From assembly GCA_028689545.1 (NCBI GenBank), contig JAQVCX010000028.1:1-34396 (forward strand): a stretch of DNA of 34,396 bases, read 5' to 3'. This DNA is from Parabacteroides sp. Lineage in GTDB: Bacteria; Bacteroidota; Bacteroidia; Bacteroidales; Tannerellaceae. Shown one piece after another: positions 1-7,571 of this stretch. Within the stretch, counting starts at the first letter, position 1. Every line of letters begins with the position of its first letter. The notes under the pieces were generated by a model that was not told the DNA's origin, did not search any database, and saw only the letters and a list, made by a program, of their open reading frames with translations. The position numbers and the translations under genes are program-made.

Positions 1-18
1 TTTAAATAGCAAGAACAA

Positions 19-1017
19 ATGAAAGCAAAAAATATAGTATTCCTTGCTGCATTGGCCGCGACCGTCCTAGGCGGTTGCTCGAAGAGCGACGAACTGACGG
101 CAAACAGCAACTTCCCCGCCGACGGCGTGATCCGTGTGGCTACCTCGGTGGGCGATATGCAGACACGTGCGGGGATTACAACGGAGAATATCAGTACCTT
201 CCAGCTCAAGATAGAACATCCCACCCATAGCGACTACAGCTACTGTGCCTATATGGAGGGTAGCAACACCGATGGCTGGGGAAGCTATTCAGCCGTAGAT
301 GGCACAACCGCTTTGCAGATGTTGTGGAGAAACAACACCGACAAGGTGAAGGTAACGGCGGTATCAGATGAGGGAATGCTTTATACCAATGATGATTTTA
401 CTAACGGCCACATCGTAAGTATAGCGGACTACCAGACTGAAAAAAGTTGGTTCATGAGGAGCGATGTGCTCTTTATGGCAACCAAGGAAGTAGACCCTGC
501 AAAAGATCTTACTGCGGACGGCAAGCTCCCGATCACATTCAAACACCTCTTTTCGAAACTCAACCTCACCATCACGCTGGGCACGGAGCTGAATATCACT
601 CCCGGCACTGCCACAAACCCCATCAGCGAACTGAAGGTGAACGGTACTTATACTGGGGCTCTCTTCGCCCCGCTGACGGATGTACTAACTCTTGATAAAT
701 TCATAGGCATTGCCTCCATCCTGCCCCTTGCCGGCGCATACACCCCCGGCAGCACAGCCGATGCCGCCCCCCAGACCAAGGCCGTGGCCCCTTACGAGTG
801 CATCCTTGTTCCGCAAACCGTGGCAACAGGCGTGTTCACCATCAGCTTTACCATCGGAGACAAGCCTTACGAGTGGGTATCGACAAACGAAGTGACGCTC
901 GTAAGTGGCAATCAGTACGCGCTCAACCTCACCGTGGGCAAAGATGCCGTTCAAGTAGGGCAATTCACCGCTAGCGAATGGACAGGCAACACCAATAGCC
1001 CTATTGAAACAGAGTAA
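19..1017 (+). CDS. fimbrillin-type lipoprotein 1
   Basis: Predicted surface lipoprotein of the fimbrillin/Mfa-like superfamily, whose members build Bacteroidales type V pili or act as accessory tip proteins. A signal peptide ends in a lipobox LGGC with the lipidated Cys at residue 20. The body is rich in Thr, Ser and Asn, as expected for a beta-sandwich adhesin. A motif near the C-terminus (Y-x-L-N-L-T-V-G-K-D, then a Trp about 15 residues on) recurs in the next two genes, as does the stretch N-x-x-P-A-D-G after the lipobox in the third gene, so the three are paralogues. The following gene starts 21 bases downstream, so co-transcription is likely. The ATG at 19 immediately precedes the signal peptide. 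Family assignment is by pattern recognition; whether it is a stalk or tip subunit cannot be told. Confidence 0.8.
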   Translation: MKAKNIVFLAALAATVLGGCSKSDELTANSNFPADGVIRVATSVGDMQTRAGITTENISTFQLKIEHPTHSDYSYCAYMEGSNTDGWGSYSAVDGTTALQMLWRNNTDKVKVTAVSDEGMLYTNDDFTNGHIVSIADYQTEKSWFMRSDVLFMATKEVDPAKDLTADGKLPITFKHLFSKLNLTITLGTELNITPGTATNPISELKVNGTYTGALFAPLTDVLTLDKFIGIASILPLAGAYTPGSTADAAPQTKAVAPYECILVPQTVATGVFTISFTIGDKPYEWVSTNEVTLVSGNQYALNLTVGKDAVQVGQFTASEWTGNTNSPIETE

Positions 1018-1038
1018 TTACCGAATTAATATAGATAG

Positions 1039-1956
1039 ATGAAAATGAATAAATACATATACGCAGCCGCCCTACTGGGCGCGATGGCGCTTGCTTCCTG
1101 TCAGAAAGAGGAGGCAGGTCTTGATTTCAACTCCGACCCCGAGGCTGTCAAGATCAATGCTACCGTGGGCAACTCTATTTTCAGCCGCAGCACCCCCATG
1201 GGCGATGCTGCCGCTCAGAAAGTGTTTAATAGTGGTGATAAAATAGGCGTGAGCGCAGATACACAAGCCGCCGTAACCTACACTTCCGACGGTACGACGT
1301 GGACACCCGCAGAGAACACCTACCTCAGGTGGGAGCAGGAGACAATGAGCTTCAGCGCCTACTATCCCGTAACCACAGGCACCGATACGCAAAACTTTAC
1401 CTTGCCCGCTACCCAGAGTACAGTGGACTCGATTGCCGCCGCCGACTATATGACGACTGTTTCGGTAAGCAAGAACAAATCCGAGGGTAACATCTCTTTG
1501 GAGCTAAGCCGTAAAACAGCACGCGTCATCGTGAAAATCGTGGGCTTCAACGACCAGTACGCCGACACGCTGAAGTATGTGAGCGCTGTCTCACTCGTCA
1601 CTTATGCCACCGCCTATCAAGGTGGACATGTTCTAACTGAGGCTACCCCAACGCCTATCACCCCTTACTGCGGTAACGAAACCCCCGTAAAAGGTGGCTG
1701 TGGCGCAGGCACTACCTTCACCGCCCTGGTGCTGCCCGACGCGGCACACTCTGATAAGGAGTTTATCGCCTTGACCGACGGCACAGGCAAGTCCCTCACC
1801 GTGAAAGGCATCCCCGCCCACGAAGCCGGCAAGAGCTACACCTACAACGTGACCGTAGGTAAAGACCAAGTCCAGATTACAGGCGTAACGGTAGCCGATT
1901 GGCAGACGGGTGAACCGATTGCCGGCGATGCTGAAACGGATCCAACCCTTCCTTGA
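1039..1956 (+). CDS. fimbrillin-type lipoprotein 2
   Basis: Second lipoprotein of the cluster, 305 residues. The signal peptide ends in LASC with Cys21. Residues 30-110 contain the typical start of a fimbrillin-like domain (an Arg in a short Ser/Arg stretch, then a G-D-K-I-G-V motif and W-x-P-x-E-N-x-Y-L-R-W), and the end carries the shared Y-N-V-T-V-G-K-D motif plus Trp. It is the most divergent of the three copies. It is flanked by paralogues with gaps of 21 and 40 bases, so it is probably part of one transcript that begins before the window. Role inferred: pilus or surface adhesin component exported by the lipoprotein pathway and processed at an Arg by a gingipain-like protease in known relatives. 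Confidence 0.8.
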   Translation: MKMNKYIYAAALLGAMALASCQKEEAGLDFNSDPEAVKINATVGNSIFSRSTPMGDAAAQKVFNSGDKIGVSADTQAAVTYTSDGTTWTPAENTYLRWEQETMSFSAYYPVTTGTDTQNFTLPATQSTVDSIAAADYMTTVSVSKNKSEGNISLELSRKTARVIVKIVGFNDQYADTLKYVSAVSLVTYATAYQGGHVLTEATPTPITPYCGNETPVKGGCGAGTTFTALVLPDAAHSDKEFIALTDGTGKSLTVKGIPAHEAGKSYTYNVTVGKDQVQITGVTVADWQTGEPIAGDAETDPTLP

Positions 1957-1996
1957 CGCGAACTTTGTAGATAAAACAGTAAAATAATAAACAGAT

Positions 1997-3790
1997 ATGA
2001 TACGAAATATATTTTCCTTATTGGCTGCCGGAGCGATGGTAGCCGGCATGCTGACCTCGTGCAGCAAGGACGATTCCGATGCCCTCATAGGCAATAACAA
2101 CTATCCCGCCGACGGAATGGTGCGCATCAGCACCACGCTGGACGACGCGCAACCCCTGTCGCGCGCCGAGGGCACTACCGCCGCCTATACCGGCACCAAC
2201 CTGTCATTGAGCGTAGACTATGGCGCTACCGACAACTACACCCGCGCCAACATCCTCTGGAACAACACCTCCAGCGCGTGGTCGCAAGACCTCACGGCGG
2301 ATGCCAACCCCATGTTGTGGAAAAACGCCACCGCCGCTGCCAAGATCTATGCCTTTGCCCCACACGTAGCCGGAGCCACGGATCTCACCGCCGTGCCGTT
2401 CAGCGTGAAAGCGGATCAGAGCGCGGCAGGTGCCATCCTCGCGTCGGATCTGGTGGGCTATAAAGATGAGGCCTTCGTGCCGGGCAGCAGCCTGGACAAG
2501 CTCAACGAGCTGAACCTCGCCTTTACCCACCGCTTGAGCAAGCTCACGGTGAACCTCACCTACGGCAACCAATACCCGGAGGGCGCGCGTCCTGGCATCG
2601 AGAAATTGGAAGTGATAAACACCAGCCTCTCTGCCACGTACAACGCCCAGACCCTTACCGCCACCGCCTCGGCTACGACAGGCGAGATTAAAGCGGCTAC
2701 GGTAAAGGCCGATAGCTACGAGGCAATCTTAGTGCCCCAAACGGTAGCCGCCTCCACCAAGCTGGTGCGGGTAACGCTCTCCGACGGCACCAAATTGGCA
2801 TACACCATTCCGGCCGCGCAGCTCTTCGAGGCCAACAAACACTACACCCTCAGCCTGCGCGTCGGTAAGGACAAGCTCGAAGTGGGCAGCGTAACGGTGG
2901 ACGGCTGGGGCGACGGCACACCTATCCCCGGTGGCGAAGCGCTACTACTTCCCCTGGACGTAACAGCCCTCACCGCCGACGACTTGACCGACGCCTTGAT
3001 TGGCTCCTACGTACAAGGCGGTAGGCTGGTGCTGAAAGGCGACTTTGATAGTGACGCTAAGTTCGGCAAGATAGCAACCTACATCCGCAATAAAACAGCC
3101 CCTGTAGTGACTGATTTTGATTTTAGTGCTACGACGGGAATGACTGAACTATATTGGGGTATGGATGGTTCCTCTCTTGTAAAGGTAAATCTACCTGTTA
3201 CAGTGACAGGCATATTCCGAGTATTTGAGGATTGCACCTCCCTGACTACCGTTACCGGAGGTGGGGTTGTGAAAGACGCAGGGAATGCATTCTTGAATTG
3301 TACCGCCCTGAAAACGGTTACCGTTAAGCTGAAAAAATTGCTCACAACATTCGATAATGCAGGCATTGAGACATACGAAAGCGAGGTTACGACAGAGATA
3401 CTCCAGTGCTCATTTCAAGATTGCCTCAGTCTTACCTCCGTGTCTTGTCCGAATGCCGGAAGTTTGGGTAATGATTTGTTTCTCAGATGTAAGAGTCTGA
3501 CGGAAATAAGGCTGACAGCAGAGGCTTTTGTGTATGTATCTTCAGGCTCATACTCATCAACCGGTGAACACTTCGACCCTTTCACCGGCATACTGAACCG
3601 AGACAAGGCGACCCTTTATCTCAATGCCAACCAAGCAAAGAATATAAAGGTAGCAAGTGGAGAGTGTACATGGACACCGGTAGACGAGTACACAGGCGAG
3701 AACATTTCCGGTCTGGAAGTGCCAGTCATCCTCACCGGCTTCAAAGCGGTGATATGCGGAGATCAGCAGGTATATCCGCTAGTACCATAA
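1997..3790 (+). CDS. fimbrillin-type lipoprotein with LRR-like C-terminal domain
   Basis: A 597-residue lipoprotein (lipobox LTSC, Cys22). Residues 23-315 are a fimbrillin-like domain paralogous to the first gene, ending in the shared Y-T-L-S-L-R-V-G-K-D motif and Trp. Residues about 330-597 form a second domain with recurring F-x-x-C-x-S-L-T-x-V units (for example around residues 415, 430 and 475), the pattern of BspA/LRR_5 leucine-rich repeats found in Bacteroidales surface adhesins. Fimbrillin-like fused to LRR suggests a tip adhesin. By eye the DNA of the C-terminal domain (from about 3050) is less GC-rich than the first half, which may mean the ligand-binding domain was exchanged independently. 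Last gene of the cluster; a hairpin follows at once. Confidence 0.78.
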   Translation: MIRNIFSLLAAGAMVAGMLTSCSKDDSDALIGNNNYPADGMVRISTTLDDAQPLSRAEGTTAAYTGTNLSLSVDYGATDNYTRANILWNNTSSAWSQDLTADANPMLWKNATAAAKIYAFAPHVAGATDLTAVPFSVKADQSAAGAILASDLVGYKDEAFVPGSSLDKLNELNLAFTHRLSKLTVNLTYGNQYPEGARPGIEKLEVINTSLSATYNAQTLTATASATTGEIKAATVKADSYEAILVPQTVAASTKLVRVTLSDGTKLAYTIPAAQLFEANKHYTLSLRVGKDKLEVGSVTVDGWGDGTPIPGGEALLLPLDVTALTADDLTDALIGSYVQGGRLVLKGDFDSDAKFGKIATYIRNKTAPVVTDFDFSATTGMTELYWGMDGSSLVKVNLPVTVTGIFRVFEDCTSLTTVTGGGVVKDAGNAFLNCTALKTVTVKLKKLLTTFDNAGIETYESEVTTEILQCSFQDCLSLTSVSCPNAGSLGNDLFLRCKSLTEIRLTAEAFVYVSSGSYSSTGEHFDPFTGILNRDKATLYLNANQAKNIKVASGECTWTPVDEYTGENISGLEVPVILTGFKAVICGDQQVYPLVP

Positions 3791-3802
3791 ACGTTCACAC
3801 CT

Positions 3803-3823
3803 CGGCGGATTCGTGATCCGCCG
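3803..3823. terminator. perfect 8-bp hairpin after the fimbrillin genes
   Basis: Arms CGGCGGAT and ATCCGCCG with a 5-base loop start 12 bases after the stop of the LRR-type lipoprotein gene. No T-run follows, so it may be an mRNA-stabilising 3' hairpin or a dispersed palindrome rather than a true intrinsic terminator. Confidence 0.45.
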
Positions 3824-3868
3824 CTTCCTGTTATGAGGATTTGTAATCTGAGACAATCCAGTAACCCC

Positions 3869-4020
3869 GAGGGTGTGTCAAATCTAATAAACCGGACGCA
3901 GACGACGCGGAATACGCAGACGAACGCAGACTTATTTTATTAATAATTAGCAATATCTGCGTCACTCTGCGTTGTCTGCGTGTTCTGCGTCCGGTAAATA
4001 CAGACTTTTGACACACCCTC
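3869..4020. repeat. 152-bp MITE-like inverted repeat element
   Basis: The ends are a perfect 14-base inverted repeat, GAGGGTGTGTCAAA (3869-3882) and its complement (4007-4020). Inside, both arms contain complementary ACGCAGAC-type motifs (around 3891-3931 and 3958-3993) around an AT-rich centre, so nearly the whole element can fold back on itself. It has no coding capacity that I can see. The terminal GGGTGTGTCAAA is reminiscent of the ends of some transposases' substrates, so it may be a miniature element moved in trans. I see no clear target duplication. The remaining bases of the 3791-4127 gap hold only the hairpin before it and the promoter after it. Confidence 0.6.
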
Positions 4021-4076
4021 TTGGTCGGCACAAGGTGTTTGTGCGGATTTGCTTGGTTGTATTTGCTTCAAAAGCG

Positions 4077-4107
4077 TTGGCTATCTGAGAGAATAAGCGT
4101 AGTTTTG
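4077..4107 (+). promoter_or_regulatory. Bacteroidetes-type promoter for the 58-residue ORF
   Basis: TTG at 4077-4079, 20 bases, then TAGTTTTG at 4100-4107, matching the primary sigma factor consensus of the phylum. Predicted start near 4111, about 16 bases before the ATG at 4128. Its position supports the small gene being real. Confidence 0.6.
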
Positions 4108-4127
4108 CAACTAAAAAGATATAGTAT

Positions 4128-4304
4128 ATGTCAAAGCCGATACGTAATACTCCAATTTTATCCGGAAGAGATGCTGAGCAGTTCTTCGCCGAGATGAATA
4201 ATCTTCCTTCACCTGAAGAAAGAAAAGCGGAACGTGCCCGTATCTCTGCCAGCGCTTCTCGCCTCAGACAAATGATTGCGGCTGCCAAGCCGCTAAGCCG
4301 GTGA
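4128..4304 (+). CDS. small 58-residue protein, possible orphan antitoxin-like
   Basis: An ORF of 58 codons. The N-terminus reads M-S-K-P-I-R-N-T-P-I-L-S-G-R-D-A, followed by a charged, predicted helical C-terminal half with several Arg and Ala. It has a well-formed promoter just upstream, and its codon use resembles neighbouring genes. I recall similar short proteins with a T-P-x-L-x-G-x-D-A core next to acetyltransferase or toxin-like genes in Bacteroides, but no partner is present here; the next gene is rpoN after 141 bases. Function unknown; the antitoxin idea is weak inference. Confidence 0.55.
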   Translation: MSKPIRNTPILSGRDAEQFFAEMNNLPSPEERKAERARISASASRLRQMIAAAKPLSR

Positions 4305-4377
4305 GTAGGATCGCGAATCCGTACGCCTTGTTTAGAACTATTATAGTTTAATAGCTGTACTGTTAAAACTAAAAACT

Positions 4378-4385
4378 TATATTTG
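4378..4385 (+). promoter_or_regulatory. -7 element upstream of rpoN
   Basis: TATATTTG, a perfect TAnnTTTG box, 61 bases before the rpoN ATG. No clear TTG lies at the expected upstream spacing, so only the -7 half is supported. Confidence 0.45.
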
Positions 4386-4445
4386 CATGTTGATAAATAA
4401 GAGGGTGGGCGATCGTCCTGCCCTTATAGCGCAATGATTTAGATT

Positions 4446-5903
4446 ATGTTAAAGCAACAGTTACAACAAAAGTTACAGCAAAAGCTATCCCCTCAGCAGA
4501 TACAGTTGATACGGCTTCTGGAGCTTCCCGCCATCGAGCTGGAAGAACGTGTGAAGCATGAGCTGGAAGAGAACCCTGCCTTGGAGGAGGGAAAAGAGCC
4601 TGTTGATGATTTTGAACGTGCTGAAACAGAGGAGGGGGGAGACGAGATCCCTTCTGTTGATACCGAGACCGACCTCTCTTTGGGTGATTATCTGACGGAA
4701 GACGATATACCGGATTATAAGCTGCGGGAAATGACCGAGCGCACGGAATGGAAAGAGGATGTCCCCTTCTCCGTAAGCCAATCCTTGAATGAGTTTTTGC
4801 TACAGCAGCTCGGGTTGAGGGACTTGCCGGATAAGCAAATGAAAATAGCGGAGTATATTATTGGGAATATCGATGATGACGGCTATTTGCGGCGGGATCT
4901 GTCGGCGATAGCGGACGACTTGATCTTCCAAGCCGGACAAGAGGTGGATGAGAGGGAGATCGAGTCTATCTTGCGTATCATCCAAGATTTTGAGCCTGCC
5001 GGCGTAGGTGCGCGCGACTTGAAAGAATGTCTGCTGATCCAGCTGGATAAGAAGGAGAAGACGTCGGTTACGGACTTGGCGGTCCGTGTACTGGCCGAAT
5101 ATTTCGAGGAGTTCACCCGCAAACATTACGATAAGATCCTGCGGGGCCTCGATATCGACGAGGAGACGTTGAAGAAGGTAATCCACGAGATTACGATGTT
5201 GAACCCGAAACCCGGAAGTAGCTGGGGTGGCTCCATGGAGGTGGCGATGAGCCAGATCATCCCTGATTTCGTGGTGGAAGCGAATAACGGAGAGCTTATC
5301 TTGAGCATGAATAACCGGGGGGTGCCGGATATGCGTATCAATCGGGAGTATGCCGAGATGTTTCAGGATTATACGGCGAATAAGGCGAACCAAACCGCCG
5401 AGAGGCGAGACGCCGTACAGTTCGTGAAGCAAAAGCTGGATTCCGCCCAGTGGTTTATCGACGCTATCAAGCAGCGTAACGAGACGTTGCAGCGCACCAT
5501 GGAGGCGATTATCTATCTGCAACAGAACTTTTTCCTGACAGGCGACGAGGCTACCCTCCGCCCCATGATCTTGAAAGACGTGGCGGAGCGCGCGGGATAT
5601 GACATCTCCACCATCTCCCGGGTAAGCAACAGTAAATATGTGCAAACGAATTTCGGTATCTATTCGTTGAAATACTTTTTCTCCGAGTCTATGCAGACCG
5701 ATAGCGGCGAGGAGATCTCGACCCGTGAGGTGAAAAAGATCATGAAAGAGCATGTGGATGCCGAAGACAAACGAAAACCGCTGACCGATGAGGAGCTGGC
5801 TACGATCCTGAAAGGAAAGGGATATGTGATCGCCCGGCGTACGGTAGCGAAATATAGGGAGCAACTGGGGGTTCCGGTAGCTCGGCTGAGAAAAGAAATA
5901 TAA
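4446..5903 (+). CDS. rpoN: RNA polymerase sigma-54 factor
   Basis: Alternative sigma factor that needs AAA+ activators and recognises -24/-12 promoters. Residues 1-50 are the glutamine- and leucine-rich region I that contacts activators, beginning with repeated K-Q-Q-L-Q-Q-K. An acidic region II follows (about 50-95), then the core-binding domain (about 105-320), the HTH around residues 375-400 with S-T-I-S-R-V-S-N-S-K-Y, and the RpoN box at residues 463-472 (A-R-R-T-V-A-K-Y-R-E), which reads the -24 element. Length (485) is normal. The PAP2-like gene begins 6 bases after the stop, suggesting one transcript. No sigma-54 activator gene is in the window. Confidence 0.97.
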   Translation: MLKQQLQQKLQQKLSPQQIQLIRLLELPAIELEERVKHELEENPALEEGKEPVDDFERAETEEGGDEIPSVDTETDLSLGDYLTEDDIPDYKLREMTERTEWKEDVPFSVSQSLNEFLLQQLGLRDLPDKQMKIAEYIIGNIDDDGYLRRDLSAIADDLIFQAGQEVDEREIESILRIIQDFEPAGVGARDLKECLLIQLDKKEKTSVTDLAVRVLAEYFEEFTRKHYDKILRGLDIDEETLKKVIHEITMLNPKPGSSWGGSMEVAMSQIIPDFVVEANNGELILSMNNRGVPDMRINREYAEMFQDYTANKANQTAERRDAVQFVKQKLDSAQWFIDAIKQRNETLQRTMEAIIYLQQNFFLTGDEATLRPMILKDVAERAGYDISTISRVSNSKYVQTNFGIYSLKYFFSESMQTDSGEEISTREVKKIMKEHVDAEDKRKPLTDEELATILKGKGYVIARRTVAKYREQLGVPVARLRKEI

Positions 5904-5909
5904 AAGCGT

Positions 5910-6530
5910 ATGAAACTATTCTCGAATATAATATCCTTCGTGTTCCATCCGTTGCTTATGGCGACCTATGGGATCGTATTGGCGTTGATGTTTACCTTCC
6001 TCGCCATTTACCCGTTACCCATGAAGCTGCTGATAGCTGGAGGCACCTTTCTTTCGACAGCGATAGTGCCCGGGCTTTTCATCTTGTTACTGGTGAAAAA
6101 TGGCGCGGCTGTCGATATAGAGCTTTCCGACCGGAAGGAGCGGGTGGTTCCTTATCTGATATTCGTCACTTCCATCTTGGTTTGCATCTTTTTCTTGTAT
6201 AAGATGCTGATGCCGTTTTGGTTGCTGGCGATGCTGATCGGGGCTTGCGTAGCCTTGGCGATCGCCTTGTGCATCAATTTCGCCTGGAAGATTAGCGCGC
6301 ATACCATTGGTATCGGCGGGCTATTAGGCGGTATTATGGGGGTGGCGCGTATCCATATGATAAATCCTTATTGGGCCTTTATAGTCGTGCTGATCGTGGC
6401 CGGTTTAGTAGGCACCTCGCGCGTCTTTTTAAAAAGGCATACACCAATGCAGGTATACGCGGGGTTTTGTCTGGGATTTATATGTACCTTTGTAGCCTCA
6501 TTAATGAGTTATATCTATTTATTTATCTAA
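5910..6530 (+). CDS. PAP2-like integral membrane protein
   Basis: A 206-residue polytopic membrane protein with about six hydrophobic helices. Near the C-terminus a [15 protein letters not shown] segment and, about 40 residues later, [16 protein letters not shown] resemble motifs C2 (SGH) and C3 (SRxxxxxHxxxD) of type 2 phosphatidic acid phosphatases. The final acidic residue of C3 is replaced by Gln here and the usual N-terminal C1 (KxxxxxxRP) is not evident, so activity is uncertain. Relatives act on lipid phosphates such as undecaprenyl or lipid A phosphate at the inner membrane. It sits 6 bases after rpoN and 16 before gcvH. Confidence 0.65.
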   Translation: MKLFSNIISFVFHPLLMATYGIVLALMFTFLAIYPLPMKLLIAGGTFLSTAIVPGLFILLLVKNGAAVDIELSDRKERVVPYLIFVTSILVCIFFLYKMLMPFWLLAMLIGACVALAIALCINFAWKISAHTIGIGGLLGGIMGVARIHMINPYWAFIVVLIVAGLVGTSRVFLKRHTPMQVYAGFCLGFICTFVASLMSYIYLFI

Positions 6531-6546
6531 TAAAAACACTGAGATT

Positions 6547-6927
6547 ATGAATTTTCCTGTAGATTTAAAGTACACAAAAGACCATGAGTGGATTCGTGTA
6601 GAAGGTGACGTAGCTTATGTTGGTATTACTGATTACGCTCAAGGCGAGCTAGGTGAGATCGTTTATGTAGACATCACGACTGAGGGTGAGACTGTCGCCC
6701 AAGAAGAGGTGTTCGGTACGATCGAAGCCGTTAAGACTGTTTCCGACCTTTTCATGCCGGTTAGCGGCGAGGTGTTGGAAGTAAACGCCGAATTGGAAGA
6801 CGCTCCCGAATTGGTGAATGAAGACGCTTATGGCAAAGGTTGGTTGATCAAGATTTCCTTTACGGACGCTTCCGAGCTGGAGGAGCTATTATCCTCCGAG
6901 GATTATCAAAAACTAATCGCTAAATAA
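6547..6927 (+). CDS. gcvH: glycine cleavage system H protein
   Basis: Lipoyl carrier protein of the glycine cleavage complex; its lipoamide arm shuttles the aminomethyl group between the P, T and L proteins in the cytoplasm. The lipoylated lysine is Lys63 in [12 protein letters not shown], with the typical downstream [10 protein letters not shown] and the N-terminal Y-T-K-D-H-E-W. Length 126 is normal. It stands 16 bases after the PAP2-like gene and 2 bases before purE, a placement common in Bacteroidales although gcvP and gcvT lie elsewhere. Confidence 0.97.
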   Translation: MNFPVDLKYTKDHEWIRVEGDVAYVGITDYAQGELGEIVYVDITTEGETVAQEEVFGTIEAVKTVSDLFMPVSGEVLEVNAELEDAPELVNEDAYGKGWLIKISFTDASELEELLSSEDYQKLIAK

Positions 6928-6929
6928 GG

Positions 6930-7436
6930 ATGACACCTGTTGTAAGTATTATCATGGGTAGTACCTCGGATCTGCCCGTAATGGAGAAGGCGGCAAAGTT
7001 GTTGGATGAGATGGAGATCCCGTTCGAGATGCATGCGCTATCCGCGCACCGTACTCCCGCCGAGGTGGAGGCTTTCGCCAAAGGGGCTAAAGGACGTGGA
7101 ATCAAGGTTATCATCGCCGCTGCCGGAATGGCCGCTCATCTTTGCGGTGTGATCGCCTCCATGACGACGGTTCCCGTGATCGGCGTGCCTATCAACTCTA
7201 CGCTGGACGGTATGGATGCCTTGTTGGCTATCGTACAGATGCCTCCGGGAATCCCCGTGGCCACTGTCGGTATCAATGGCGCATTGAACGCCGGGATCCT
7301 TGCGGTGCAGATGCTTGCCGTTGGCGACGAGCAACTCCAGGAGAAGCTATCCGCTTATAAGGAGGATTTAAAGAAGAAAATCGTGAAGGCTAACGAGGAG
7401 TTGGCCAAGGTTTCTTTTAAATACAAAACGAATTAA
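6930..7436 (+). CDS. purE: N5-carboxyaminoimidazole ribonucleotide mutase
   Basis: Class I PurE, the mutase converting N5-CAIR to CAIR in purine synthesis. Diagnostic elements are G-S-T-S-D-L-P near the N-terminus, the catalytic S-A-H-R-T-P around residue 40, and A-A-A-G-M-A-A-H-L. Length 168 is normal for the class I octameric enzyme. It follows gcvH by 2 bases. A run of inverted heptamer repeats begins directly after the stop codon and fills the space to ispG. Confidence 0.97.
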   Translation: MTPVVSIIMGSTSDLPVMEKAAKLLDEMEIPFEMHALSAHRTPAEVEAFAKGAKGRGIKVIIAAAGMAAHLCGVIASMTTVPVIGVPINSTLDGMDALLAIVQMPPGIPVATVGINGALNAGILAVQMLAVGDEQLQEKLSAYKEDLKKKIVKANEELAKVSFKYKTN

Positions 7437-7566
7437 TTGACAGGTGACAAGTGAAAGTTGACAGTTGAAAGTTGAAAGTTGACAGTTGCGACAAGCGGTA
7501 ACTGTCAACTGTCCACTGTCAACTATCAACTGTCCACTGTCCACTGTCAACTATCAACTGTCAACT
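7437..7566. repeat. heptanucleotide repeat array in inverted halves
   Basis: Seven-base units in a single phase for 130 bp. The left part (7437-7485) has seven units of TTGACAG and variants (GTGACAA, GTGAAAG, TTGAAAG). A 14-base spacer (7486-7499) follows. The right part (7500-7566) has nine units of AACTGTC and variants (CACTGTC, AACTATC) plus four bases. The right unit is a rotation of the reverse complement of the left one, so the halves can pair into a long imperfect hairpin. The array starts directly after the purE stop and ends 5 bases before the ispG ATG, leaving the ispG ribosome-binding region inside or next to the hairpin. Confidence 0.9.
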
Positions 7567-7571
7567 AGAAA

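Noticed and set aside
4800-5864. Long open frame antisense to rpoN (354 codons)
   Set aside because: Frame is a mirror of the rpoN codon pattern; its translation is Leu/Arg/His-rich without family signatures, and rpoN is intact.
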